DNA of 64,000 bases from Caballeronia arvi (GCF_001544695.2 NZ_FCOM02000020.1:1-64000); one strand, 5' to 3'. Positions 1 through 9,036 are shown, counted from the first letter of the stretch. Notes: generated from the letters alone by a model not told the origin. A program made the numbers and translations.

Positions 1-26
1 ACCAGCCCGATGCGCCAAGATGAATG

Positions 27-67
27 TGTCAGCTATGTCCCCGACGAAAGTGTCAACCATGTCCCCG
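27..67. repeat. Two 17-bp direct repeats, 24-bp period
   Basis: TGTCAGCTATGTCCCCG (27-43) and TGTCAACCATGTCCCCG (51-67) match at 15 of 17 positions and start 24 bp apart. Spaced repeats of this kind are seen at the ends of some integrase-type insertion sequences, where the transposase binds. From memory this motif recurs near IS elements in Burkholderia genomes, but I could not check that. No transposase gene is present inside the window, so this would be one end of an element lying to the left, or a remnant. Confidence 0.4.
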
Positions 68-390
68 GTCTATACACGCAGCCCTTGCAAGCTCCGGCCC
101 GCTTCGCGGCCGACCGGTCAAGCGGGTCTGCGCGCACTTCTTTGCTGACCGCTCGATCTCGCAGCATTCGCCGTACGTTGGTTTCCCTTGCATACCCCTC
201 GGCAGCGCGCAGCGCTGTGCCGGAGCTATTTTGTGCTGAACCAAACACGCTCAAGGTTATGGCCTGTCAGACCGTGCGCGGTCCACGCCCGGCACAACAA
301 TGGGAACACTCGCTACTCCGGGTTCCATTCAGCCAATCGCCTGTGCCGCGGCCGGCGTGAGGCACTCTGGGTCGAAAAGCTGCTTTCTTT

Positions 391-424
391 GGTGACTTTC
401 TTTGCAGCAGCAAAGAAAGTTACC
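391..424. repeat. 15-bp inverted repeat (REP-like hairpin)
   Basis: The arms 391-405 and 410-424 (GCAAAGAAAGTTACC on the right) are complementary at 14 of 15 positions, the exception forming a G:T wobble in RNA, with a 4-base loop. The flanks (CTTTCTTTGG before, a run of CCCCGCCCC after) resemble a dispersed element often found near gene ends in Burkholderiaceae. That resemblance is from memory and was not checked. It lies 64 bp beyond the stop of the gene ending at 489 and could act as a 3' stabilising or termination structure for it. Confidence 0.5.
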
Positions 425-488
425 CCCGCCCCGGGGAGGGGCAGTGCCAATAGACCGACACGAAAGCAAGTTTCCCGAATCAAAGCCC

Positions 489-1847
489 TCAAGAAGCCTC
501 GACCAACTCCCGCGCGAAGCGGTTATGTCGTTCAACGACCACGCCAAGATCAACCGTAGTCAACCTGCCCTCCTTCACCACAATCTTCCCGTCGACCACA
601 CTGGTCGACACCTGCGACGGCGCGCAGAACACCAGCGCCGCCACAGGATCGTGCAGCGCCCCCGCAAACGCCGGCTGCGACAAATCGAACGACACGAAAT
701 CCGCCGCCATGCCCGGCGCCAGCGCGCCAATATCATCGCGGTTGAGCACTTTCGCCCCGCCGAGCGTTGCGATCTCGAGCGCCTCCCGGGCAGTCATCGC
801 ATCCGGACCGAACCCGACCCGCTGTAACAGCAGCGCCTGCCGCACCTCTGCAACCATCTGCGCCCCATCGTTCGATGCCGACCCATCTACGCCAATGCCG
901 ACCGGCACACCCGCGTCACGCATCGCACGGATCGGCGCGATGCCCGACGCGAGCCGCATGTTGGAGCACGGACAATGCGCGACGCCCGTGCCTGTGCGCG
1001 CGAACAGTTCGATGCCCGCCTTGTCGAGCTGCACACAGTGCGCGTGCCACACGTCATGGCCGACCCAGCCGAGGTCTTCAGCATATTCGGCGGGCGTCAT
1101 GCCGAATTTCTCGCGGCTGTACGCGACATCGTTCACGTTCTCGGCCAGATGCGTGTGCAGCGACACGCCATATTCACGCGCGAGCAGCGCCGCGTCGCGC
1201 ATGAGTTCGCGGCTCACCGAAAACGGCGAGCACGGCGCCACGACCACACGCAACATCGCGTAGCGGCCTTCATCGTGATACGTCTCGATGAGGCGCTGCG
1301 AGTCCTTCAGAATCGCGTCCTCTTTTTCGACGACCGAATCGGGCGGCAAGCCACCATCCTTCTGCCCGACGCTCATGCTGCCGCGCGCCGCGTGAAAGCG
1401 CATGCCGATCTCGCGCGCCGCCGCGATGCTGTCGTCGAGCCGGCTGCCGTTCGGATAGATATACAGATGGTCGCTCGACGTCGTGCAGCCGGACAGCAGC
1501 AGTTCGGCCATCGCGGTCTGGGTCGAAACGGCGATCATCTCCGGCGTCAGATGCGCCCAGATTTTGTAGAGATTCGTGAGCCAGCCGAACAGCTCGGCGT
1601 TCTGCGCGGCGGGAATCGCGCGCGTCAGGCTCTGATACATGTGATGGTGCGTATTGACGAGGCCCGGAATCACCAGATGGCCGCGCATGTCGAGCACATC
1701 GTCGGCGGTGGGTGGGAGCTCGCGCGTCGGGCCCGCCGCGACGATGCGGTTGCCTTCGATATACAGGCCGCCATCGGCGATTTCGCGGCGCTGCTCGTCC
1801 ATCGTGACGAGCATGTGGGCGTTCTTGACCAAAAGACTGCGTTGCAT
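489..1847 (-). CDS. 8-oxoguanine deaminase-type amidohydrolase
   Basis: This is a 452-residue member of the AtzB/TrzA/GuaD group of metal-dependent amidohydrolases. The HHH metal motif is at residues 67-69 (NTHHHMYQ). Further on are HTHLAEN, HAHC, and the late metal aspartate in GIGVDGSASND. The family deaminates purine or triazine rings; in purine-catabolism clusters the usual assignment is 8-oxoguanine to urate, which fits the urate pathway genes next door. The frame is open upstream to 2093, but the ATG at 1847 has GGAGAG about nine bases before it and gives the usual length. It is divergent from uraH. The exact substrate is inferred from context; an s-triazine or hydroxyatrazine-like substrate is the alternative. 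Confidence 0.82.
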   Translation of the reverse strand: MQRSLLVKNAHMLVTMDEQRREIADGGLYIEGNRIVAAGPTRELPPTADDVLDMRGHLVIPGLVNTHHHMYQSLTRAIPAAQNAELFGWLTNLYKIWAHLTPEMIAVSTQTAMAELLLSGCTTSSDHLYIYPNGSRLDDSIAAAREIGMRFHAARGSMSVGQKDGGLPPDSVVEKEDAILKDSQRLIETYHDEGRYAMLRVVVAPCSPFSVSRELMRDAALLAREYGVSLHTHLAENVNDVAYSREKFGMTPAEYAEDLGWVGHDVWHAHCVQLDKAGIELFARTGTGVAHCPCSNMRLASGIAPIRAMRDAGVPVGIGVDGSASNDGAQMVAEVRQALLLQRVGFGPDAMTAREALEIATLGGAKVLNRDDIGALAPGMAADFVSFDLSQPAFAGALHDPVAALVFCAPSQVSTSVVDGKIVVKEGRLTTVDLGVVVERHNRFARELVEAS

Positions 1848-2320
1848 CGGCTTTTCTCTCCAGAAACGTTGGGAACCAGAAGAAGCCCCGGTTACCCAGC
1901 GTTGGCCGCCGTCTTCGGGACGCCGCCAATATCCATCGATATCGCGCGCATTGCCACTGTCCGCAGCCAAAAAACGGGACGCAATCAGACTGCCGGCATA
2001 GTCGTCTTCACGCCTGCAATATATTCGCGATTTTTGGCGCGCGTAGCATCGGCGAAAACGGCGTCGACAAGCGCGCCAGAGCCGGTCTGCCAAGGCTTAC
2101 GCGCCGCTGTCATGCGCCAGGCATTATCTTTCCTATCGCGGACGCACAGCGCGTCTCAAATTTCTACAATGCAGTACACGGCGCGCATCTGAAAACGCCG
2201 ACGGGTATGTAGCCACTGACGTGGAGCCTCGATCCGCCGCAGACGCACCAGAATGAACCCGGTGCCGAATTTCGGATCGATGCGCAACGCCGGATCTCGC
2301 ACAACTCAAGGAAACTGCGA
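1848..2320. other. Divergent intergenic region, deaminase/uraH
   Basis: This 473-bp gap between two divergent purine genes must hold the promoters for both. I see no clean sigma70 pair. A partial match (GCGTCGACAA at 2061-2070, 8 of 10) to the palindrome found near the GntR gene is present, but GTCGAC is common in GC-rich DNA, so it is weak. A short inverted repeat ATATC/GATAT lies at 1929-1942. Nothing else is recognised. Confidence 0.4.
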
Positions 2321-2674
2321 ATGGGCAAGCTCACTACCCACGTCCTCGACACCGCGCACGGCCGCCCGGGCGCGCATCTCAAAGTCGAGTTGTTCGCGCT
2401 CAACGGCGACGCCCGCCGCGCGATCAAGACCATCCACACGAACGACGACGGCCGCGCCGATGCGCCGCTGCTCGAAGGCGCCGAGTTCGAAACCGGCGAA
2501 TACGAACTCGTGTTCCATGCAGGCGATTACTTCGCGACGCTCGGCGTGAAAGTGCCGGAACCGCGCTTCGTCGATCGCGTGGCGCTGCGCTTCGGCATCG
2601 CGGATTCGGGCGCGCACTATCACGTGCCGCTGCTCGTGTCGCCCTGGGCGTACAGCACCTATCGCGGAAGCTGA
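2321..2674 (+). CDS. uraH: 5-hydroxyisourate hydrolase
   Basis: This 117-residue transthyretin-related protein hydrolyses 5-hydroxyisourate to OHCU, the second step after urate oxidation. It starts with the family's LTTHVLDTAHGRPG segment, which carries an active-site histidine, and ends in the diagnostic YRGS tetrapeptide. There is no signal peptide, so it is cytoplasmic. An AAGGAAACT stretch precedes the ATG. puuD follows 63 bp downstream on the same strand; PuuD makes the substrate of UraH, so the two are very likely co-transcribed. Confidence 0.95.
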   Translation: MGKLTTHVLDTAHGRPGAHLKVELFALNGDARRAIKTIHTNDDGRADAPLLEGAEFETGEYELVFHAGDYFATLGVKVPEPRFVDRVALRFGIADSGAHYHVPLLVSPWAYSTYRGS

Positions 2675-2737
2675 AGCGAAAGTCAAAACACGGCTTGAAC
2701 CCCACAAGCACATAACGAATCGGTAGTGGAGGAGTAC

Positions 2738-3931
2738 ATGGAAGGCTTTGTCACCGACTGGCTCAATCTCGTATTGCGCTGTCTGCACGTCATCGTCGCG
2801 ATCGCGTGGATCGGCGAATCGTTCTACTTCGTCGCGCTCGACAACAGTTTGAAACCGCCCACGGACCCGAACGCGCGCCGACGCGGCGTGTTCGGCGATT
2901 TCTGGCACGTCCACGGCGGCGGCTTTTATCACATGCAGAAGTATTCGGTCGCGCCGTCGGACATGCCGGAGCATCTGCACTGGTCGTTCTGGCCGTCGTA
3001 CACCACGTGGATGTCGGGCTTCGGCCTCTTCTTCGTGCTGTATCTGATGTCGCCGAGCACGTACCTGATCGACAAGAGCGTGCTCGACATGGGACCGGTC
3101 GTCGCCGTCTCCGCCGCGCTCGGCTTTCTGATGGCCGGCTGGATCGTCTATGACTCGCTGTGCCGCCTGCTCGGCACCAACGACAAGCTGCTCGGCATCT
3201 GCGTGGGCATCTACGTGCTGATTGCCGCGTGGATCGCTTGCCATGTGTTCGCCGGCCGCGCCGCCTATCTGATCACCGGCGCCATGATCGCGACGATCAT
3301 GTCGGCGAACGTGTTCTTCGTCATCATTCCGGGACAGCGCAAGATGGTCGCGGCAATGCTCAAGGGCGAGACGCCGAACCCGATCTACGGCAAGCGCGGC
3401 AAGCAGCGCTCGGTGCACAACACGTATTTCACGCTGCCGGTCGTGTTCGCGATGCTGTCGAATCACTACGCGATGACCTACACGCACAAGTTCAACTGGG
3501 TGCTGCTCGTGCTCATCATGCTGGCGGGCGCGCTCATTCGCCAGTTCTTCGTGATGCGCCATCGAGGCCAGGTCCTGTGGTACATGCCGGTTGCCGGTCT
3601 CGTGCTGGTGCTCGGCGCGTTCGCATGGACGATGCCCGCGCCCACGGTGCCGGTCGCGCAAGCCGCTGGCGCGCCGACGATCAAGGTCGCCGACATCCAG
3701 CCGATCATCCAGCAGCGTTGCGCGACCTGCCATTCCGCGCATCCGACGATGATGGGCAGCGCGCCCGCTGGCGTGCTGCTTGATACGCCCGCCGAAATCA
3801 AACTGAACGCGCAACGCGTGCATCAGCAGGCCGTGACGCTGAAGGCGATGCCTCTCGGCAATGTGACGCAAATGACGGATGCCGAGCGCCAGAAAGTGGC
3901 CGCGTGGTTCGCGGGCGGCGCGGTGGAATAA
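2738..3931 (+). CDS. puuD: Membrane-bound urate hydroxylase with cytochrome c domain
   Basis: A 397-residue integral membrane protein of the PuuD type, which oxidises urate to 5-hydroxyisourate while passing electrons to the respiratory chain rather than to oxygen. About eight hydrophobic segments fill residues 1-310. The C-terminus carries a single class I cytochrome c domain with the heme motif CATCH near residue 328 and a later methionine-rich segment that can supply the axial ligand. A GTG 12 bases upstream is in frame, but GGAGG (2728-2732) sits correctly for the ATG at 2738, so that start is chosen. No soluble uricase (PucL/Uox type) is seen in the window, so this is the probable urate-oxidising step here. 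Confidence 0.92.
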   Translation: MEGFVTDWLNLVLRCLHVIVAIAWIGESFYFVALDNSLKPPTDPNARRRGVFGDFWHVHGGGFYHMQKYSVAPSDMPEHLHWSFWPSYTTWMSGFGLFFVLYLMSPSTYLIDKSVLDMGPVVAVSAALGFLMAGWIVYDSLCRLLGTNDKLLGICVGIYVLIAAWIACHVFAGRAAYLITGAMIATIMSANVFFVIIPGQRKMVAAMLKGETPNPIYGKRGKQRSVHNTYFTLPVVFAMLSNHYAMTYTHKFNWVLLVLIMLAGALIRQFFVMRHRGQVLWYMPVAGLVLVLGAFAWTMPAPTVPVAQAAGAPTIKVADIQPIIQQRCATCHSAHPTMMGSAPAGVLLDTPAEIKLNAQRVHQQAVTLKAMPLGNVTQMTDAERQKVAAWFAGGAVE

Positions 3932-3946
3932 AGACGGGTTGGGAAG

Positions 3947-3986
3947 AAAGCCCCGCTTCGGCTGTCAACCGAAGCGGGGCTTTTTT
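3947..3986. terminator. Bidirectional terminator, puuD/ltaE
   Basis: A 15-bp perfect stem (AAAGCCCCGCTTCGG at 3947-3961 paired with 3969-3983) with a 7-base loop is followed by T residues on the plus strand; the A run on the left arm serves the opposite strand. It lies between the convergent genes puuD and ltaE and can end both transcripts. Confidence 0.9.
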
Positions 3987-3988
3987 GT

Positions 3989-4993
3989 TCAGCGCGCGAA
4001 ATAGTCCTTGACTGCGCGGATCACCGTGTCGATATCTTCACGCGACACATCGCGATGCGTGACGAAGCGCGACGCGTACAGCATCTGCGTGAGAATGCCG
4101 CGCTCTTTCAAATAGGCTTCGAGCGGCGCGCAATACGCGTCGGGAATGTGCGCGAAGACCATGTTCGTCGCGTGCGAGTCGATCCTGATCTGCTCTATTT
4201 GCGCGAGACCAGCCGCGAGATGCGCGGCGTTCGCGTGATCCTGCGCGAGGCCATCGACGTGATGATCCAGCGCATACAGACACGCCGCGGCAAGCAAGCC
4301 GGACTGACGCATGCCGCCGCCCAGCACCTTGCGCCATCGGCTCGCGACGTCGATCAACGCTTTCGGGCCGACCAGCACCGAACCCACCGGCGCGCCCAGC
4401 CCTTTCGAAAAGCAGATCGACACGGTATCGAACGGCGCACAGAGTTCGCGGACCGGCTTGTCCGACGCCACCGCCGCATTGAACACGCGCGCACCGTCGA
4501 GATGCGTCGACAGGCCGCGATCGCGCGCGAGCTGCGTCGCCTTCGCGACATACTCGGCCGGCAGCACTTTTCCGCCGATGGTGTTTTCCAGCGCCAGCAG
4601 CTTCGAGCGTGCGAAGTGGTTGTCGATCGGCTTGATCGCGGCGGCGATCTTGTCGAGCGGCAGCGATCCATCGGGCGCGTTTTCGATCGGCTGCGGCTGG
4701 ATGCTGCCGAGCACCGCCGCGCCGCCGCCTTCGTATTTGTACGTGTGCGCGGATTGCCCGACGATGTATTCATCGCCACGTGCGCAATGCGCCATCAGCG
4801 CCGCGAGATTGCTTTGCGTGCCGCTCGGGAAGAATAGACCGGCTTCCTTGCCCGTGCGCTCGGCGAGCCTGGCCTGAAGTTCGAGGACGGTGGGATCGTC
4901 GCCCCAGACGTCGTCGCCGACTTGAGCTGCCGACATCGCGGCGAGCATCGATTGGCCAGGACGGGTGACGGTATCGCTGCGTAGATCGATCAT
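3989..4993 (-). CDS. ltaE: Low-specificity L-threonine aldolase
   Basis: A 334-residue fold-type I PLP enzyme that cleaves L-threonine and allo-threonine to glycine and acetaldehyde. The N-terminus MIDLRSDTVTRP and the PLP lysine K197 in SICFSKGLGAPVGS match the family, and the length is normal. It sits between the uraH-puuD and allA operons, with terminators on both sides (3947-3986 and 5077-5102), so it is transcribed alone. A link with purine use, for example through glycine/glyoxylate metabolism, is possible but only inferred from position. Confidence 0.93.
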   Translation of the reverse strand: MIDLRSDTVTRPGQSMLAAMSAAQVGDDVWGDDPTVLELQARLAERTGKEAGLFFPSGTQSNLAALMAHCARGDEYIVGQSAHTYKYEGGGAAVLGSIQPQPIENAPDGSLPLDKIAAAIKPIDNHFARSKLLALENTIGGKVLPAEYVAKATQLARDRGLSTHLDGARVFNAAVASDKPVRELCAPFDTVSICFSKGLGAPVGSVLVGPKALIDVASRWRKVLGGGMRQSGLLAAACLYALDHHVDGLAQDHANAAHLAAGLAQIEQIRIDSHATNMVFAHIPDAYCAPLEAYLKERGILTQMLYASRFVTHRDVSREDIDTVIRAVKDYFAR

Positions 4994-5070
4994 GCGTGCG
5001 TGCCTCTTCGTGTGCGCATCGGAATGAGGCGTCTATCTTAGCGGCTCCGGGTTTTTGACGTTGAGCGACA

Positions 5071-5102
5071 AAGAAAAAGGACCGGTAACGTCACCGGTCC
5101 TT
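5071..5102 (-). terminator. Terminator of puuE-uraD-alc-allA operon
   Basis: A 10-bp stem (5077-5086 with 5093-5102, AAGGACCGGT / ACCGGTCCTT) with a 6-base loop. Read on the minus strand it is followed by a T-rich run from the A tract at 5071-5078. It lies 30 bp past the allA stop codon. Confidence 0.88.
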
Positions 5103-5131
5103 CGATGAAACCACGCCGAGCCCCGCAAGGA

Positions 5132-5635
5132 TCAGCGCATCGCGTCCTCGGTCAGCCAGAGCGATTCCTTCAGATCCTGCTCGTTGAGGTTGTGCCCTTC
5201 GCCGCCGCCACGATCGACGACGATGAAATCGCTCACCTTGCCGAGCGCGAGCAGCGGATGATGCCAGACGCCTCTCGCGTAGTTCACGCCCTGCCAGCCG
5301 CTCGTGACGAACGCGCGGATCTTCGATTCATCGAGATCGCCCGGGGGCGCGACGACCACGAGATACGGGCGGTCGTCGAGCGGCACGAACGCCTGGCTGC
5401 CGAGCGGATGCCGCTCCATCATCCGGCATTCGAACGGCAGCGTGCGCGGCTGCCCGCGAAAGAGATTCACGAGCGTATGACCGCCCTGCTCTTCCACGTC
5501 GACGTCGCACAAATCGTGAAAGCGGATCGTCGTGCCAAGGTTGATCGGAATCTGCTTCGCGCCATCGAGTTCGATGACATCGCCATAAGGCTCGAACGCA
5601 GCGCGCGTCAACGGTTCGATAGCGAGCTTTTTCAT
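5132..5635 (-). CDS. allA: Ureidoglycolate lyase
   Basis: A 167-residue cupin-fold enzyme that splits (S)-ureidoglycolate into glyoxylate and urea, the last step of allantoin breakdown. Family features are the start [20 protein letters not shown], the central [12 protein letters not shown] segment and [10 protein letters not shown] near residue 125. The frame stays open upstream to 5941, but there it overlaps alc. The ATG at 5635 shares one base with the alc stop codon (TAATG), which points to translational coupling and fixes the start. Confidence 0.94.
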   Translation of the reverse strand: MKKLAIEPLTRAAFEPYGDVIELDGAKQIPINLGTTIRFHDLCDVDVEEQGGHTLVNLFRGQPRTLPFECRMMERHPLGSQAFVPLDDRPYLVVVAPPGDLDESKIRAFVTSGWQGVNYARGVWHHPLLALGKVSDFIVVDRGGGEGHNLNEQDLKESLWLTEDAMR

Positions 5636-6645
5636 TATGCAAGGGTGCCGAAGAGACGAAGACGCGACACGCCGCCGTCGGGATAAATATTGAAGCGCAC
5701 GTGCGTCACGGGGCCGAGGGCCGCGAGCTCCGACTCGAAGAAATGCTGCTTGTCCATCTGCAGCTTCTGCTCGCCGAGCAGCACGGGCCAGAACATGGCC
5801 TGCGTGACGAGCGAGCTGTCGGTGCCGCCCTTGACATACGCCGCCTGCAGCGAGCAGCGGTCCGGATAGTTGCCCTTGAAGTGCGCGGTATCCACTTCGA
5901 CCTTCTTGATGATGCCCGGCTGCGCCAGCGCGACGATGCACCAGTCGTTGCCCGGCTCGCGGCGACGGCGTGTTTCCCAGCCGTCGCCCATGTTCACGCC
6001 GCGGCCCGGCATGAGCAGCGTCGATGCGAGACCGAAGTGCTGGTTGTTCGTGCCGACGAGGTACGCGCCGTTTTCCATCGCGCCGAGATCGACGAGCGTG
6101 TTCTTGTCCGCGTTGCTCCAGTCGAGCTGCGGCTGGCCATACACACGCAGACGCGCGATGCCGCCATCCGGATAGACATTCACGCGCAGATGCGTGAACG
6201 GCTGTGCGGCGTCGACGTCGAGATAGTGATGGCTATTGCCCTGCAGCGTCGTCGACGGGACGATCTCGGTCCATTGCGTCGACTGATTCGGTGCGCCTTC
6301 GACGACATGCGCACCTTCGATCGACGCCGCCGGCGGGAAGTTACCGGTGAAATGACTCGTGTCGACATCGATGCCCTTGATCACGCCCGGCCGCGCCAGC
6401 TTGACGACACACCAGTCGTAGCCCGTCGTGCGCTTGCGGCGCGTTTCCCAGCCGTCCATCCACTTGCCGTGATCGTCGAACTTGCCGGGAATGAACACTG
6501 CCGGCTCGGGATTCAGCATGCGTTCTTTCGGCGCGAAGAAATCGTCGCTCGCCTCGAGTGCCTGCGCGCCCAGACGCGGGTCCGCGAGGTTCACATAGCG
6601 GCGCGTGAATTCAGGCGCGTTGGGATCGAGTGTCGGAATTGCCAT
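5635..6645 (-). CDS. alc: Allantoicase
   Basis: A 336-residue enzyme hydrolysing allantoate to (S)-ureidoglycolate and urea. It has the family's duplicated jelly-roll architecture: the same motif appears twice, as [20 protein letters not shown] near residues 64-83 and [20 protein letters not shown] near 220-240. It is followed by allA with a one-base overlap and preceded by uraD with a 33-bp gap. Product and neighbours agree fully with allantoin use. Confidence 0.95.
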   Translation of the reverse strand: MAIPTLDPNAPEFTRRYVNLADPRLGAQALEASDDFFAPKERMLNPEPAVFIPGKFDDHGKWMDGWETRRKRTTGYDWCVVKLARPGVIKGIDVDTSHFTGNFPPAASIEGAHVVEGAPNQSTQWTEIVPSTTLQGNSHHYLDVDAAQPFTHLRVNVYPDGGIARLRVYGQPQLDWSNADKNTLVDLGAMENGAYLVGTNNQHFGLASTLLMPGRGVNMGDGWETRRRREPGNDWCIVALAQPGIIKKVEVDTAHFKGNYPDRCSLQAAYVKGGTDSSLVTQAMFWPVLLGEQKLQMDKQHFFESELAALGPVTHVRFNIYPDGGVSRLRLFGTLA

Positions 6646-6678
6646 TGTCTTCGTCCTTATCCTTACGTTGAAAGCGGA

Positions 6679-7200
6679 TCAAGCGTGAATCAGGTCGTTC
6701 AACCTGAAGCGCGCGATCCGGTAAATCTGATCGAGACTCGTGCGAAGCTCTTCGGCGCGATCGTGATTCACGCGCTTTTCGAAGTTCGCGATGATGCCGT
6801 GGCGGTCGTAACCGCGCACGGCAAGAATGAACGGAAAGCCGAACTTGTCGCGATACGCGCGGTTCAGCGCTTGCAGCCTGTCGAACTCTTCCTGCGTGCA
6901 GAGACCGAGGCCCGCGCCGCTCTGCTCGCGCGTCGATTCGGCCGTCAGTTCGCCGCGCACCGCCGCCTTGCCCGCGAGTTCCGGGTGAGCGTTGATGAGC
7001 GCGAGCTGCTTTTCATCGCCGGCTTTTTCGACGATCTGCGACATCGTCGTGTGCAGCGTGTCGATGTCGCTGAACGGACGTTGTTGCGCCGCAGCTTCCG
7101 GCACCCATGGCGAATGTTCGAAGATGCCCGCGAGCACCGTCACGAACGTGTCGACGGGCATGGAGTTGAGTTGGTCGAGTGTGTATTGCATCGCCTTCAT
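6679..7200 (-). CDS. uraD: OHCU decarboxylase
   Basis: A 173-residue 2-oxo-4-hydroxy-4-carboxy-5-ureidoimidazoline decarboxylase, which yields (S)-allantoin and completes the step after UraH. Family motifs are present: HPELAGKA with the catalytic histidine at residue 72, STREQSGAGL around 88-97, and FGFPFILAVRG near 131. The ATG at 7200 overlaps the puuE stop as ATGA, so this start is preferred over the second methionine three codons later. It lies in the puuE operon rather than next to uraH. Confidence 0.94.
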   Translation of the reverse strand: MKAMQYTLDQLNSMPVDTFVTVLAGIFEHSPWVPEAAAQQRPFSDIDTLHTTMSQIVEKAGDEKQLALINAHPELAGKAAVRGELTAESTREQSGAGLGLCTQEEFDRLQALNRAYRDKFGFPFILAVRGYDRHGIIANFEKRVNHDRAEELRTSLDQIYRIARFRLNDLIHA

Positions 7201-8147
7201 GCCGCCGTCCCGTTGTTAGCTTTTTCGAAAGGATGTTGCTCGCGCCAGTGACGCGCGATGTCGATACGCCGCGTCACCCACACGCGATCGTGCTTCTCGA
7301 TGTGATCCAGGAACTTCTGCAGCCCGCGGAATCGTCCGGGCCGTCCAAGCAGGCGGCAGTGCATGCCGATGGACAGCATCTTCGGCGCTTCGTCGCCCTC
7401 TTCGTAGAGCACGTCGAAGGCATCGCGCAAGTAAGTGAAGAAGTGCTCGCCCGTATTGAAGCCTTGCGGCGTCGCGAAGCGCATGTCGTTGGTGTCGAGC
7501 GTGTACGGCACGATCAGATGCGGCTTCTTCTCGCCGCCCGTCACTTCGACTTCGGTCCAGAACGGCAGATCGTCGCCGTAATTGTCCGAGTCGTAGAGAA
7601 TGCCGCCGTATTCCGCGACCAGCCGATGCGTGTTCGGACTATCGCGGCCCGTGTACCAGCCGAGCGGACGCACGCCCGTCACGCGCTCGATCGCTTCCAT
7701 GCCAAGGCGCATGTGCTCGGCTTCGCGCTCCGGCGACATGTCCTGATAGTGAATCCAGCGATAGCCGTGACACGCGATCTCGTGCCCCAACTCGATGAAC
7801 GCCTTCGCCACGTCCGGATGACGCTCGATCGCCATGCCGACGCCAAACACCGTCAGCGGCAGCCCGCGCTTTTCGAATTCGCGCAGGATGCGCCACACGC
7901 CCGCGCGCGAGCCGTATTCGTAGATCGACTCCATGCTCATGTGACGCGACGGATACGACGCCGCGCCGACGATCTCCGACAAAAACTGCTCCGAGCCCGG
8001 ATCGCCGTGCAGCACGCAGTTCTCGCCGCCTTCTTCGTAATTGAGCACGAATTGCACGGCGACGCGTGCGCGTCCCGGCCAGTTCGCCTGCACGGGGTGG
8101 CGGCCGTAGCCGATCAGGTCGCGTGGATAGTTCGGATCGAGTGACAT
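7197..8147 (-). CDS. puuE: Allantoinase, polysaccharide-deacetylase type
   Basis: A 316-residue metal-dependent NodB/polysaccharide-deacetylase-fold hydrolase that opens allantoin to allantoate. It is unrelated to the amidohydrolase-type AllB. The start MSLDPNYPRDLIGYG is characteristic of PuuE, and GHEIACHGYRWIHYQ contains metal-ligand histidines. The frame extends 23 codons upstream but family length favours 8147; the Shine-Dalgarno match there is poor. It is the first gene of puuE-uraD-alc-allA, and a palindrome at 8173-8184 just upstream is a candidate repressor site. Confidence 0.93.
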   Translation of the reverse strand: MSLDPNYPRDLIGYGRHPVQANWPGRARVAVQFVLNYEEGGENCVLHGDPGSEQFLSEIVGAASYPSRHMSMESIYEYGSRAGVWRILREFEKRGLPLTVFGVGMAIERHPDVAKAFIELGHEIACHGYRWIHYQDMSPEREAEHMRLGMEAIERVTGVRPLGWYTGRDSPNTHRLVAEYGGILYDSDNYGDDLPFWTEVEVTGGEKKPHLIVPYTLDTNDMRFATPQGFNTGEHFFTYLRDAFDVLYEEGDEAPKMLSIGMHCRLLGRPGRFRGLQKFLDHIEKHDRVWVTRRIDIARHWREQHPFEKANNGTAA

Positions 8148-8172
8148 GGCTTGGAAGGACGGGTTGGGACGG

Positions 8173-8184
8173 ATTGTCGACGAT
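8173..8184. promoter_or_regulatory. Candidate GntR-type operator before puuE
   Basis: ATTGTCGACGAT is one base from a perfect 12-bp palindrome and matches the sites at 11674-11685 and 11803-11812 next to the GntR-family gene. It lies 26 bp upstream of the puuE start. A possible -10 (TACACT on the minus strand, roughly 8190-8195) lies just upstream, so a bound repressor would cover the transcription start. The assignment to this regulator is inferred from the shared motif. Confidence 0.5.
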
Positions 8185-8273
8185 TCAGTGTAGCGAAAAG
8201 GCCCTGACGCGCCCATACATCAGGGCAGATAATGCGGGTCACGTCAGGTGTATGTACCTCGCCGAAAACACCA

Positions 8274-9008
8274 TCAGCGCGGACTGAAATCCGACAGCAC
8301 GCCGTCGTACCGTTTCACCAGCGGACGCGCAAAGTCGCCGCGTTTCGCCGTGTGCAGCCTGAGCGCGATGAGCGCCTCCGCCCATTTCACCGCCGCCGTC
8401 ACGCCCTCCACCACCGGCGCGCCGATCGCGTCCTCGACTTCGCGGCAGAACTCCGCCATGCCCGCGCAGCCGAGCACGATCGCGTCCGAGCCGTCCTCGT
8501 CGAGCGCGCGCCGGCATTCGTCGATGATCGTGCGGCGTGCCGACGAGCCCGGTTCGTCCAGCTCCAGCACGGCGACATCCGTCGCACGGACGTTCTTGCA
8601 AAAGCGCGTCATGCCGTAGCGCTCCGCCAGATGCCACGCCATGCCGCAGGTGCGCTGCAAGGTCGTCACGACCGAAAACCCCGGCGCGATGACGCTTGCC
8701 GCATGCATCGCCGCTTCCGCGATGCCGATCACGGGGCCGCGCGCCAGTTCGCGGGCGGCGTAGAGGGCCGGATCGCCGAAGCACGCGATCACGTAGCCGT
8801 CGAAGCCCTGCTTTTCGCCGGCTTCCACTTCCGCCAGCAGGCCGAGCGACGCGATCGCCTCGTCGTAATAGCCTTCGATGGACGGCGGGCCCATCGTCGG
8901 GCTCACCGCGACGATCTCCGTGCCGGGCGCGGCGACTTCCCGCGCGCAGCGGCCCATCGCATCGGTCATGCGCTGCGTCGTGTTGGGATTGATCAGTTTG
9001 ATGCGCAT
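8274..9008 (-). CDS. Asp/Glu/hydantoin racemase family protein (probable allantoin racemase)
   Basis: A 244-residue cofactor-independent racemase with the two catalytic cysteines in place, C76 (VIACFGDP) and C181 (VLGCAGMAEF). The start INPNT motif is typical of the hydantoin/allantoin racemase branch. The start at 9008 is supported by GGAG seven bases upstream. It lies 28 bp behind the NCS1 permease and ends before the puuE promoter region. In context it would convert (R)-allantoin to the (S) form used by the pathway; hydantoin racemase or maleate-isomerase-like activity is the alternative. Confidence 0.83.
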   Translation of the reverse strand: MRIKLINPNTTQRMTDAMGRCAREVAAPGTEIVAVSPTMGPPSIEGYYDEAIASLGLLAEVEAGEKQGFDGYVIACFGDPALYAARELARGPVIGIAEAAMHAASVIAPGFSVVTTLQRTCGMAWHLAERYGMTRFCKNVRATDVAVLELDEPGSSARRTIIDECRRALDEDGSDAIVLGCAGMAEFCREVEDAIGAPVVEGVTAAVKWAEALIALRLHTAKRGDFARPLVKRYDGVLSDFSPR

Positions 9009-9036
9009 TGCTTTCTCCAGAATTCGACCATCGACT

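Larger units (their letters stand above)
1..488. other. Gene-free left flank
   Basis: No convincing gene is visible in this stretch. Short open frames exist in several phases but have no family resemblance and poor codon use. It contains a pair of spaced direct repeats at 27-67 and a strong inverted repeat at 391-424, both listed separately. The rest, about 70-360, shows no structure I can name. It could be the remnant of a mobile element next to the end of the amidohydrolase gene at 489. Confidence 0.5.

Noticed and set aside
1-488. Small genes in the left flank
   Set aside because: Several frames of 60-140 codons exist, but none has a supported start, a family match or normal codon use.
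2061-2070. A third-promoter copy of the GntR-type operator between the deaminase and uraH genes
   Set aside because: Only 8 of 10 positions match and the core GTCGAC is frequent in this base composition, so it is not listed as a site.
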